Shown in pieces: positions 9,395 to 17,020 of a DNA stretch of 64,000 nucleotides. This DNA comes from Vibrio comitans (lineage in GTDB: Bacteria; Pseudomonadota; Gammaproteobacteria; Enterobacterales; Vibrionaceae). A program made the position numbers and the translations under genes. Location of the stretch: assembly GCA_024346835.1 (NCBI GenBank), contig AP024866.1:868001-932000 (forward strand), written 5' to 3'. The notes under the pieces were generated by a model. It made no database searches and was not told the DNA's origin. It was given only the letters and a program-made list of their open reading frames with translations. Position 1 is the first letter of the stretch. Each line of letters opens with the position of its first letter.

Positions 9395-9413
9395 CGTTAT
9401 CCGTTAGATAACG
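9395..9413 (-). terminator. Probable reverse-strand terminator / inverted repeats
   Basis: A perfect 7-bp stem CGTTATC (9395-9401) with GATAACG (9407-9413) lies just past the stop of the reverse-strand gene at 9421. On the reverse strand it is followed by TTATTTGTTATT. The word ATAACGTTAT also occurs at 9391-9400, so CGTTAT/ATAACG appears several times within 35 bp. A forward stem GCGCC/GGCGC near 9324-9344 may end the 8972 gene. Confidence 0.5.
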
Positions 9414-9420
9414 AAAAACG

Positions 9421-9711
9421 TTATTTAGGATGAGGCACTCTCCCCGGTAAATTGGCTTTACTATAGAACGTGCACAACACCGAGTATTTCTCTTTTCTTA
9501 CCGTCTGCGTTTCGTGTTTAGTTCTCTCCCAATAACCAATGAATTGTCTTCGACCGACACGAGATATCTCCTGATTGAGGTTGGGTTCGTGGGCGAAGAT
9601 GTTTTCATAGATAGCGAGCAGTCGATTGACCTGTTTACGACGAAATGGAATGCCCTTTTTAAGGTAAGGGGCCATGATAGTGATTATCTGCCTGTATGTG
9701 TTCTGCTTCAT
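9421..9711 (-). CDS. Hypothetical basic protein linked to the recombinase gene
   Basis: A 96-residue protein rich in Arg and Lys (TYRQIITIMAPYLKKG, RRKQVNRLLAIYENIF, VGRRQFIGYWERTKHE). This is compatible with a small helical DNA-binding protein, but I do not recognise a named family. CCGGAGAA lies about 7 nt before the ATG. It lies 101 bp downstream of the recombinase-like gene on the same strand, so the two may be co-transcribed and it may be an accessory factor for it; this is inference from context only. Confidence 0.6.
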   Translation of the reverse strand: MKQNTYRQIITIMAPYLKKGIPFRRKQVNRLLAIYENIFAHEPNLNQEISRVGRRQFIGYWERTKHETQTVRKEKYSVLCTFYSKANLPGRVPHPK

Positions 9712-9812
9712 CGTCAGTTCTCCGGTTGTTTGTGAGAACTATGACCTTCTATTTGTGGAGTTTAATGATGTTCCCCCTCGTCACTGGAGGAACATTCGGT
9801 CTTGATGTTGAT

Positions 9813-10826
9813 TTAGCCTAAATATGCATTGGTGATATCAACTCGATGATGCCCAAGTCGCTCAGAGAGCTCTAAACGAACCGCTTTATCCAGTGCCTTG
9901 GCGTCTACTAGTGATAGAGAAAGGGTTTGAGCAATGTAATGGTGATGGGCTTGGCCGTGTTTAATCCCTGCAACCACGGGAGGAGCAACCCCTGCTTTTC
10001 GAGTGTAATAGTCACAGGCAAAAAATTTACGTTCACCATGGGAGCGGTAGGTCTCATCAATGGTTTTCACTTCTCGCCAGGCACGAGTTTGAAAGGCTTT
10101 CAGCTTCTCTGCTTCAGGCGTGGCATTATCATGGCCTGTTTGAGCTTGAAGTGCCTGGCCTAGTTCCAGCGCGGCGACTTGAGCTTCACTGTAAATCGTG
10201 AAGTTTCGGTCTTGCCCTCCCTTTGTTCCTCGAGACACTGTGACCTTTCCAGTCTCTTGGTATTCCAGCAGTGCTTTCTTGCAATCAAGCAGTGCTGCTT
10301 CTCGAAAGCGCAGTCCTAATTGGCGTTGAAGTGTTGCAACGACGACCACCTCCTGACTGGCCTGGGAAACAATAGCGTCATGCTGCTCTTGCAAAATAGA
10401 GTGGTCTACAGTGGCAATGCCTGATTTAGGCGGAAACTGTAGGTCCTTAGCTGCGCTGACTTTCAGCTTGTCATCACCTCGGGCCTGGGCCAAGCACACA
10501 TTGATGTGCGAGAGATAATCTTTCGCTGAAGAGGCCGTAAAAGCAGCATCGGATTCAAAACGCTCTCTTAAATACCCACCATATAGCTCAACATGTACCT
10601 TCTCGACCTTGTTGAGTCGCTTTACGTCAGTGTGCTCTTTTATGAATGCAGCAAAGTCGCGCAGTGCAGGCAACCTTGCTTGATGAGTGTTGTTCTTTAC
10701 CCCATCAAGTTGTTCAAGAGAAGCATTAATCAATGCTTTATCCATTTGTCTAGCACCCAATCCAAAGTTGGGTTTAGTAAAGTCTCGCAATCCTTTCGGA
10801 AGATGTCCGTTATACAATGTTTTCAT
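9813..10826 (-). CDS. Tyrosine-recombinase-like integrase-domain protein
   Basis: About 337 residues from ATG 10826 (AGGGACAGG upstream). The frame extends to a GTG at 10931 that has no ribosome-binding site. The layout is that of a phage-type integrase: a helical N-terminal core-binding region, then RQLGLRFREAALL (Arg I region) and the C-terminal LSERLGHHRVDITNAYLG (LGH motif and presumed nucleophile Tyr three residues from the end). The segment where HxxR is expected reads HGQAHHHY, so the second catalytic arginine seems to be missing. It could be a divergent or inactive recombinase. It is transcribed away from the structured region at 11118-11521. Confidence 0.8.
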   Translation of the reverse strand: MKTLYNGHLPKGLRDFTKPNFGLGARQMDKALINASLEQLDGVKNNTHQARLPALRDFAAFIKEHTDVKRLNKVEKVHVELYGGYLRERFESDAAFTASSAKDYLSHINVCLAQARGDDKLKVSAAKDLQFPPKSGIATVDHSILQEQHDAIVSQASQEVVVVATLQRQLGLRFREAALLDCKKALLEYQETGKVTVSRGTKGGQDRNFTIYSEAQVAALELGQALQAQTGHDNATPEAEKLKAFQTRAWREVKTIDETYRSHGERKFFACDYYTRKAGVAPPVVAGIKHGQAHHHYIAQTLSLSLVDAKALDKAVRLELSERLGHHRVDITNAYLG

Positions 10827-10950
10827 AACCTGTCCCTTTTTGTTGATAACATAGCTTTTGAATGCGCAGAAGAGTTTCACTTCTGTATCGATAAATGAAA
10901 TCGCCTTTTTGGGGTTGATGTGCTTCTCCACTTTGGAGTCTGTGGGCTTA

Positions 10951-11064
10951 TTGCATCCTCACATCTAAAATGACAGCTCCCTCCTACTTTAAGGGCTGAG
11001 GGCGTGTTGCATCCTCTGTCGATAGGTACGCTGTTGGCATCAGCAAGCGGTATGTTGCAACCTT
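10951..11064 (+). repeat. Three spaced TTGCATCCTC-type repeats upstream of the recombinase gene
   Basis: TTGCATCCTC occurs at 10951-10960 and 11007-11016, and the variant TTGCAACCTT at 11055-11064. They lie in the region from which the reverse-strand recombinase-like gene is transcribed. They could be binding sites for its product or a regulator. The spacing of 56 and 48 bp is irregular, so chance is not excluded. Confidence 0.4.
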
Positions 11065-11117
11065 ACCTATGTTCGCTATGTAAATTATGTTGTTCCGATT
11101 TCGTTTTTGCCCTTACA

Positions 11118-11521
11118 CACTTGGAGGCTGTGGAGATAGAACGCCAAGCTTGCGCTGCTTCTATCCGTGCCAAGTGATTGCGGTAACGGCATCACCGAAA
11201 TCGGGGTATATCTCTGTTTCGGAGTTCACGTTACGTGAAAACTTCCGAAGACTTTTTTGCTTTGAAAACCGGAGTTCCCGTAATTGCAGGGCTCCGAATC
11301 AATTTTGCACTCCGTCTAATTTCACTTTCGTAAATTAGACGGAGTGATTGAGTACGTGCGTACTGTATTGAGTCGTAGGTATCGCTCGCACTGAGGTGCT
11401 CGCTGTCAATATCCTGCTCAGTCTCTTTCGAGATGAGCCATCTTGACGCGTCGTAGAATGGATGAGTCCTTACTTGTCGCTAGACGCGGGCCTTTTAGGC
11501 GGGTGATAACCCCTTGGGGTT
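11118..11521. other. Highly structured non-coding region with at least six inverted repeats
   Basis: No convincing gene lies here. In order: nested arms CACTTGG/CCAAGTG (11118-11124, 11170-11176) around GATAGAA/TTCTATC (11135-11141, 11159-11165) and a CAAGCTTG core; CCGAAA/TTTCGG (11195-11222); TTCACGT/ACGTGAA (11225-11239); a perfect 15-bp stem at 11308-11322 with 11332-11346 and a 9-nt loop; AGTACG/CGTACT (11351-11364); GCTCA-G-TCTC/GAGA-TGAGC (11416-11438); AACCCC/GGGGTT (11508-11521). This density suggests a folded RNA or folded single-stranded DNA such as an origin of transfer or a recombination site. None has a terminator T tract. Confidence 0.7.
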
Positions 11522-12308
11522 GTGCTTACTGTAGGGTAGGTATTCGCTTATAAATAAAGAGTGCCGCTTCATTTTTGTTGAAAGATCCGCTGCACTAGAG
11601 AGCACCCGTTTTCTATCTTGAGCATGATAAAAGTATTGATATAAAGTGGATTGTTTCCCAAAAGTGGTACTTGGCAACAAGTGTCGTCTACTTGACAAAA
11701 ACGAATATTCGACTTTGCTAAAATTAGCATTTAAAGGATTACGTCAGGTATTGCTAAACCTATAATAGAGTGACCAAATTCACTCAGCCACTACGTTAAT
11801 TACATCTACATTGGTTATGATTTATGAGTTTAAAATCTAATTTGGTTAGGCCTAAATGGTGTTAGTGAGGTCCAATTGAACAACTTCTGATTAAAGGGAT
11901 ATACACAGCTACGGATTTCGTATCCATTTAGTTTTATTCGATAGTTGATTAGATGACTCATCCCAGAGAGCATTGCAAGTTCTAGAGCTTGATCAAAGGC
12001 AAAATTTAGAATGGCCACATGAACGTTTTAATTTAATTTTGGTGTGTATCTCAAGCAACTATCGATCATTATGTATATAATACGACATCTGCTTAAATAC
12101 TAAATACACGTTTGGTCGCGCAGGGACAAGATCACGTTACATATTCACGAAAGTAAACGCGATCTGCAGAGGAAAAATAAGAACTGGAGTGTGGATTGCA
12201 ACAACTCACTGCAGTTTAGGTAGCCTTGTAAGAGGCATAAAGTTTGATAATGAGTTACAAGTCACACAATTTGAGTAATATTGTATCCGTTCTGTTGATT
12301 GCTAGGTA
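11522..12308. other. Gene-poor AT-rich stretch before yhfZ
   Basis: I see no supported gene in these 787 bp. Two weak reverse frames exist, 11495-11698 (TTG start) and 11830-12018 (GTG start, beginning MAILNFAFDQALELAMLSG). Both lack a ribosome-binding site and a recognisable family. The second could be a gene remnant. The stretch separates the mobility block from the catabolic cargo. Confidence 0.5.
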
Positions 12309-12336
12309 TTATATTTTCAATAAATTGAAAATATAA
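12309..12336. promoter_or_regulatory. Operator O1 of the yhf-type regulon, before yhfZ
   Basis: A 28-bp inverted repeat, symmetric except at its two central bases, centred on TTCA-ATAAAT-TGAA (12316-12329). It ends 10 bp before the yhfZ ATG. It is one of six related sites in the island (others at 15199, 15273, 19414, 23215, 23301). Its position implies autoregulation of yhfZ. Confidence 0.7.
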
Positions 12337-12346
12337 AGTGCTATAT

Positions 12347-13237
12347 ATGGAATATATTAGTAAAGAAGGTAAAGCAATAATGAATATTGCTAAATATCTG
12401 ATGACTACTAATGAAGGAGAACGGCTTAGGACGATAGACTCTCTTTCTATGGAATTTTCCGTTTCAGTCGGCTTTATTCAAAAAGCACTAACAACGCTTG
12501 AGAAGCGTGAAGCAGTTGCTTTAACTCGACAAGGTCGAAATGGAACCTACATTCATAAGTTAGACTATAGAGAGCTAACAATTTGTTCAGGTGCTCAATA
12601 TCTGGTCTGTGCGATGCCACTGCCATATACTAGGCATTATGAGGGATTAGCGAGTGGCTTAAAAGAGCAACTAGGCGACTTACCCTTGTATTTTGCTCAT
12701 ATGCGAGGTGCTAGTGTCAGGGCTGAGTGTTTACGAAATGGGACATATGATATTGCTATAATGTCTAAGTTGGCAGCTGAAGACTTAGCTGACGGCTTGA
12801 TTACTGCTGTAGATTTAGGAAGAGACTCTTATTCACACGAACATCGATTGATTTATCGGCAAGGTGAATATGATAAAATTCATAAAGTTGGGGTCGACCC
12901 AGATTCACCAGACCAAAGGATTCTAACAAAGCATGCCTTTATAGATAAGAATGTTGAGTTGGTGGAAATTCACTACGGAGAGAGTTTGAATTATTTACTT
13001 AGTGGCGAGATTGATGCTGTAATTTGGTTGCCTGAAGCGATAGATATGAAAAAGAATGGTTTGTCTGAGAAATCATTAAGTCATTTAGCCGCTTGCCGTG
13101 ATGCGGCAGAAGCAGTGATGCTTGTCAAAGGGGCGAATTCTCATATTACTTTGTTGCTAAGAAGACTGTTAGATCAAAGTAAACTCTTATCCCATCAAAA
13201 AAATGTTGTAAATGGTAAGTTGATTCCCAGCTATTAA
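12347..13237 (+). CDS. yhfZ: YhfZ-family transcriptional regulator
   Basis: The product (296 residues) aligns along its length with E. coli YhfZ as I recall it: EGKAIMNIAKYLMTTNEGERL, an N-terminal winged-helix region (about 10-75, with VGFIQKALTTLEKREAV as recognition segment) and a C-terminal periplasmic-binding-like sensor domain with CAMPLPYTRHYEGLASGLK and LSGEIDAVIW. The family resembles GntR-type regulators with a ligand-binding domain. ATG 12347 was preferred to GTG 12338 and ATG 12380 because it matches the E. coli N-terminus. It probably binds the six palindromes in this island and senses a pathway intermediate. The php gene follows 46 bp later. Confidence 0.9.
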   Translation: MEYISKEGKAIMNIAKYLMTTNEGERLRTIDSLSMEFSVSVGFIQKALTTLEKREAVALTRQGRNGTYIHKLDYRELTICSGAQYLVCAMPLPYTRHYEGLASGLKEQLGDLPLYFAHMRGASVRAECLRNGTYDIAIMSKLAAEDLADGLITAVDLGRDSYSHEHRLIYRQGEYDKIHKVGVDPDSPDQRILTKHAFIDKNVELVEIHYGESLNYLLSGEIDAVIWLPEAIDMKKNGLSEKSLSHLAACRDAAEAVMLVKGANSHITLLLRRLLDQSKLLSHQKNVVNGKLIPSY

Positions 13238-13283
13238 ACATGTAGCTGTATTATTTTTATACGGCGAACCAATAGGAAACGTA

Positions 13284-14159
13284 ATGATAGATCCATCTGG
13301 CTATACATATTGTCACGAACACTTGCATATTGATCTTTCTTCACAAAAAAATGATACAGACTGCCATTTGAATCAGTTCGATCTTATTTGTGAAGAAATG
13401 GATGGTCTAATTGCTAGAGGTGTATTTAACATCATTGAAGTCACTAACTCTTTTATGGGGCGAAATCCTCATTTTATTGAAGATATATCAAAAAGAACTG
13501 GGGTTAATGTAATGATGTCAACGGGTTTTTATATTGAAGGTTTTTTCCCCGCCCGATTATATAAGATGTCTGAACATGAAATTGCTAAAGAGATGATTAG
13601 TGAAATAATAGAAGGTATTGATGGTTCGTCTATCAAAGCAGAGCTAATCGGTGAAATAGGTAGCAGTGAAGGTTTTTTTACGGAAACTGAAAAGAAAGTT
13701 TTTAAAGGCGCAGTACGCGCTCAGCTAGAAACAGGTCGACCAATTTCTACGCATCAATCAATGAGTACAATGGGGCGTGAACAGATCGAGTTGTTGCGTA
13801 GTTGTGGTGCTGATCTTGAAAGGGTTACGGTTGGACATTGCGATCTAAAAGAGAATATTGACCATATCCTGTGGATGTTAGATCAGGGTTGTTATGTGCA
13901 GTTCGATACGATCGGCAAGAATAGCTATTATCCGGACGAAAATAGGGTGGCCACTATAAGTGAACTTTGCAAGCGTGGTTATTCGGATCAAATAATGCTT
14001 TCAATGGACGTTACTAGACGATCCCACCTCAAAGCTAATGGAGGTTTAGGTTTTAGTTATTTGATTGATAACTTTGTTCCAATGCTTGAAAAAAGTGGCG
14101 TTAATAAACAGCAAATCCAGTCAATGCTAAAGAGTAATCCTGCCCGTTTATTTGGCTAG
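13284..14159 (+). CDS. php: Phosphotriesterase homology protein (PHP / YhfV)
   Basis: A 291-residue binuclear-metal hydrolase of the amidohydrolase superfamily. Metal ligands are visible: HEHLH (HxH) at residues 11-15, a glutamate in ELIGEIG, His in STHQS, His in VGHCD, and the Asp in SMDVTRRSH. It is highly similar to E. coli PHP, including QFDTIGKNSYYPDE and HLKANGG. PHP has no accepted substrate. Related enzymes include phosphorylated-sugar lactonases and the phosphotriesterase of other bacteria. It is cytoplasmic, as no signal is present. AGGA lies 6 nt upstream of the ATG. It is next to yhfZ as part of the yhf set. A hydrolytic step on a phosphorylated sugar lactone is plausible but inferred. 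Confidence 0.93.
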   Translation: MIDPSGYTYCHEHLHIDLSSQKNDTDCHLNQFDLICEEMDGLIARGVFNIIEVTNSFMGRNPHFIEDISKRTGVNVMMSTGFYIEGFFPARLYKMSEHEIAKEMISEIIEGIDGSSIKAELIGEIGSSEGFFTETEKKVFKGAVRAQLETGRPISTHQSMSTMGREQIELLRSCGADLERVTVGHCDLKENIDHILWMLDQGCYVQFDTIGKNSYYPDENRVATISELCKRGYSDQIMLSMDVTRRSHLKANGGLGFSYLIDNFVPMLEKSGVNKQQIQSMLKSNPARLFG

Positions 14160-14198
14160 AATGGAAATTTGTAATCCATAAATATTATTCTAGGCAGA

Positions 14199-14375
14199 AT
14201 GTATATTATTTGTAGAAGTGGGAGGGTTACACTGCTAGTGAAAAGATTTCAAAGGCAATTTCTTGTCAATGCAACTGAAAAAGGCAAGAACTACCAGAAA
14301 GTAAGGTTTTCCTTCAGTGGAATAGATATAGATAATATCGGCGTTGTTTCTTCAAAAGATTTAACCTTTAAATAG
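14199..14375 (+). CDS. Small ORF, possibly a gene remnant
   Basis: A 58-codon frame from ATG 14199 to TAG 14373-14375. The product begins MYIICRSGRVTLLVKRFQRQ and ends FSGIDIDNIGVVSSKDLTFK. Its codon pattern and charged, alternating composition look protein-like, but there is only a weak AGG upstream and no family I recognise. It directly abuts the decayed IS5-family element, so it may be the 3' remnant of a gene cut by that insertion. Confidence 0.25.
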   Translation: MYIICRSGRVTLLVKRFQRQFLVNATEKGKNYQKVRFSFSGIDIDNIGVVSSKDLTFK

Positions 14376-14379
14376 CTTT

Positions 14380-15060
14380 GTTGCGTCATTCATAGATAAA
14401 CTAAGTAGCTTTGGTTTGGGTGTTTTTTTAATCAAAACACTTGATTTTAGGTACACCTGACCTCTTTAGTTTGTTTAATATACTGATTTAGAAAAATTTC
14501 ATCAACTTGAGAATTATAGCTGCATTGACTTAACTTCCCGGCAATCAGTTGTTTTACTCTGGATATAATGGTTTCAGGTGGCGAGTGCTTGAAGTAACGG
14601 CATTTTTATTTCCAATTCTTGTTTGATTTTTGATAATCAGCAGCTCGACTACTTGTGTGTTCCTGTTCCCAAAAGGCAGCACAATGACGCGGAAGAATGA
14701 CAGGAACAGCCTCCCATACACAAATGGATCTTTGGCATTTTAAAGTGGCATAATTACCTTCCTCAGAGATATTTTATGGTATGAAGAGTTTGCTTGACTT
14801 AATTAGGCTGCACTTCTGCATCTGTCACACCTGATAAGGTTGGTTCGACTGCGATGATCTCATGAGTATCTGTATCAACTGCAAGATGAAGCTCACGCCA
14901 AACTTGACGCTTGCCATCGGTTTTATTTGCGTTCCGTCGATAGTGCCCTGCGCAGAGGTGCTTTCCCCATAGTTCGGCGACTGATGCAACTATAGTTAGG
15001 ATAAACCAATGGTACATTTTCTAGCTTGAATACCACTTCGTCATATTCATCAGGTATGTG
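14380..15060 (-). pseudogene. Decayed IS5-family transposase remnant
   Basis: On the reverse strand broken frames still read as an IS5/IS903-like transposase. Near 15050-15000 there is LENVPLVYPNYSCISRR. From 14940 to 14810 comes DGKRQVWRELHLAVDTDTHE followed by AVEPTLSGVTDAEV. Near 14580-14450 the C-terminal part reads ISRVKQLIAGKLSQCSYNSQ. The middle (catalytic DTG region) is deleted and frames shift between blocks. A TTTGTTGCGTCA word near 14379 resembles the terminal repeat of such elements. The remnant separates yhfZ-php from the sulfatase block. Confidence 0.8.
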
Positions 15061-15198
15061 CAGAACTTAGATATAAAGATCACTCACTAAATTTTGATTG
15101 TGAGATACATCTTTAAGAATAAAGCTTATCTAAAGATAAGATCTAACTGACATCACGCTTTCTTAGTAATCAACTTTACGGTAACAATCAATTGTATT

Positions 15199-15218
15199 AT
15201 CTTCAAGAAAATGAAGAT
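15199..15218. promoter_or_regulatory. Operator O2 of the yhf-type regulon, upstream of the sulfatase
   Basis: ATCTTCA-AGAAAA-TGAAGAT, a palindrome with 7-bp arms and a 6-bp centre, lies 105 bp before the sulfatase start. It is paired with O3 74 bp downstream, a spacing that could allow looping. The preceding 15061-15198 shows no gene. Confidence 0.7.
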
Positions 15219-15272
15219 TTAATGATAGTAGATTAATATGTGTATTAAGTAACTCGTATCTTAGTACTTAAA

Positions 15273-15292
15273 ATCTTCAATATAGTGAAGTT
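15273..15292. promoter_or_regulatory. Operator O3 of the yhf-type regulon, upstream of the sulfatase
   Basis: ATCTTCA-ATATAG-TGAAGTT, the same motif as O2, ends 30 bp before the sulfatase ATG. This is where bound repressor would block transcription initiation or elongation. Confidence 0.65.
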
Positions 15293-15322
15293 TAATTTCA
15301 GTCCAGAGAAACAGGTATGTTA

Positions 15323-16903
15323 ATGAAAGAGATCAATAAAATCACAAAAGCAATTTCTGTCGCGACACTAGGGTTAGCTAGCACAGCAATGGCCTACGCA
15401 TCCCCAACTAACGAACTAAGACAACCACTTGACAAACCAAACATCATTGTACTGTTTGCTGATGACCTAGGGTACGGTGACCTTGGTAGCTATGGAAGTG
15501 CAATGTTGCAAACTCCAAACATTGACAAGATGGCTTACGAAGGACAAAAGTGGACCAACTTTTATGCTAATTCATCAATATGTTCGCCATCTCGAGCTGG
15601 ATTACTCACTGGTAAAAGTGAACTAAGATCTGGCTTATATGGAAAAGTCACTGGCGTCGTAATGGATAATGATCCTTATGGATTTCCAAGTGATCAAAAA
15701 ACTATTGCTTCCGTTCTAAACGAAGTTGGATATAACACAGCCATTCTCGGTAAATGGCACTTGGGTGAAGAAAAGCATGCTTTGCCAACAAGGCATGGAT
15801 TTGATTATTTCTGGGGCGCACCAGTATCAAACGATATGAGTGGTGTAGATGTTCCCTCTTTTGCTGATATTTTTGAAGGTATATTTACAGGCAAGCTAGA
15901 TAGATCGGAAATTGCAAATGTATGGAAGGTACTAGACGAACAATACAAGAATCCTAAAGAGGAGTATTGGGCTCTGGATCTAGTTGAGTCTTCATTAAAT
16001 AATGGTAAATATAAAGATTCAGTTGTTACACATAATCTTGTACAGAGTTCGTTCACTAAAGATTTAACGAACAACTCAATTAAGTATATTTCAGAGAATA
16101 AAGACGACCCCTTCTTTCTCTACTTAGCTTATGCCATGCCACATGTCCCTTTATTCACTAGCGAAGAATTTACTGGTGTAAGTGAAGGGGGACCATACGG
16201 TGATGCTGTTGCTGAAATTGACTGGAGTGTTGGTAAAATCTTAGAAAGTCTAAAAGAGAATGGAATCGATGAAAATACACTAGTTGTCTTTACTAGTGAT
16301 AATGGTCCTTGGCACTCTGTTGGGCGTGAAATCAGCGGATCTGCTGGACCCTTAAAAGGTGGGAAAAACTCTGTATATGAAGGTGGCGTTCGCGTTCCTG
16401 GTATTTTCTACATGCCGAATACAGTTCAGACAGGTACTGTCACTGGGATGGGTAGTATTCTCGATTACTTTGAAACTTTTGCAAAATTAGGTGGCGCTGA
16501 TACTTCCAAGGATGAAACAGATAGTCACGATCTTACTGACACATTAATAGATAAATCAAAGAGCGCTCGTGAAACATTTCCTTACTTTTATAAAGGTTCG
16601 CTTCTCGCTTATAGAGTTGGGAATTATAAATTACATATGAACAGATTTGATAACAATAGAATGAAATCCTTCCCTTTAGAAAAGGCTGAACTCTATAATT
16701 TATCGCTAGATCAAAGTGAATCTAATAATGTTATTGAACAATACCCAGAAGTAGCTGAGATGATAAGAAAGTCAGCTGAAAAATATTTAAGTTCGTTTGA
16801 GCATAAAGAACCTATTTTTGACCAAAGATATACTCTAGATGGTTATGAGTATACAGAACTAGAAGAAACAGACTCTAATAAAGGTGCAAACTACTTCGAG
16901 TAG
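15323..16903 (+). CDS. Secreted Cys-type sulfatase (family S1)
   Basis: The enzyme hydrolyses sulfate esters using a formylglycine made from Cys. The 526-residue product starts with a signal peptide (MKEINKITKAISVATLGLAS, cleavage near AMA/YAS), then the metal-binding FADDLGYGD, the sulfatase signature CSPSRAGLLTGK (C87 is the residue to be oxidised), GKWHLG, and DNGP near the metal site. ATG 15323 was chosen over 15317 because AGG then lies 7 nt upstream. It is probably periplasmic. Two operators precede it and the gene for its maturase follows, so it is made and activated together with the rest of the locus. The sulfated substrate is not known; a sugar or amino sugar fits the context. Confidence 0.94.
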   Translation: MKEINKITKAISVATLGLASTAMAYASPTNELRQPLDKPNIIVLFADDLGYGDLGSYGSAMLQTPNIDKMAYEGQKWTNFYANSSICSPSRAGLLTGKSELRSGLYGKVTGVVMDNDPYGFPSDQKTIASVLNEVGYNTAILGKWHLGEEKHALPTRHGFDYFWGAPVSNDMSGVDVPSFADIFEGIFTGKLDRSEIANVWKVLDEQYKNPKEEYWALDLVESSLNNGKYKDSVVTHNLVQSSFTKDLTNNSIKYISENKDDPFFLYLAYAMPHVPLFTSEEFTGVSEGGPYGDAVAEIDWSVGKILESLKENGIDENTLVVFTSDNGPWHSVGREISGSAGPLKGGKNSVYEGGVRVPGIFYMPNTVQTGTVTGMGSILDYFETFAKLGGADTSKDETDSHDLTDTLIDKSKSARETFPYFYKGSLLAYRVGNYKLHMNRFDNNRMKSFPLEKAELYNLSLDQSESNNVIEQYPEVAEMIRKSAEKYLSSFEHKEPIFDQRYTLDGYEYTELEETDSNKGANYFE

Positions 16904-16924
16904 ATCACTCAATTATTTAAACTG

Positions 16925-16960
16925 ACAATCAATGTGCAATTAAATATGTACATTGATTGT
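16925..16960 (+). terminator. Stem-loop between sulfatase and maturase genes
   Basis: A perfect 11-bp inverted repeat, ACAATCAATGT (16925-16935) with ACATTGATTGT (16950-16960), and a 14-nt loop. No T tract follows, so it is more likely a transcript-stabilising or attenuating hairpin than a full terminator. The maturase gene probably depends on read-through, as no yhf-type operator is present here. Confidence 0.45.
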
Positions 16961-17020
16961 TGAATCAAACAGATACTTTAATAAAAACTTATAATTGTAT
17001 TGTTATCCGATTTAATATAA

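Noticed and set aside
11087..11338. Forward open frame of 83 codons
   Set aside because: It runs through the arms of several hairpins, has an unusual Cys/Arg/Phe-rich composition and no ribosome-binding site.
11118..11521. Retron or integron attC interpretation of the hairpin region
   Set aside because: No reverse transcriptase or integron integrase is nearby and there is no attC-type core pattern, so I left the function open.
11495..11698. Reverse frame of 67 codons with TTG start
   Set aside because: No ribosome-binding site and no family recognised. The sequence is basic and could be chance; noted only in the gap entry.
11830..12018. Reverse frame of 62 codons with GTG start
   Set aside because: The product looks somewhat protein-like but has no ribosome-binding site or recognisable relative; perhaps a remnant.
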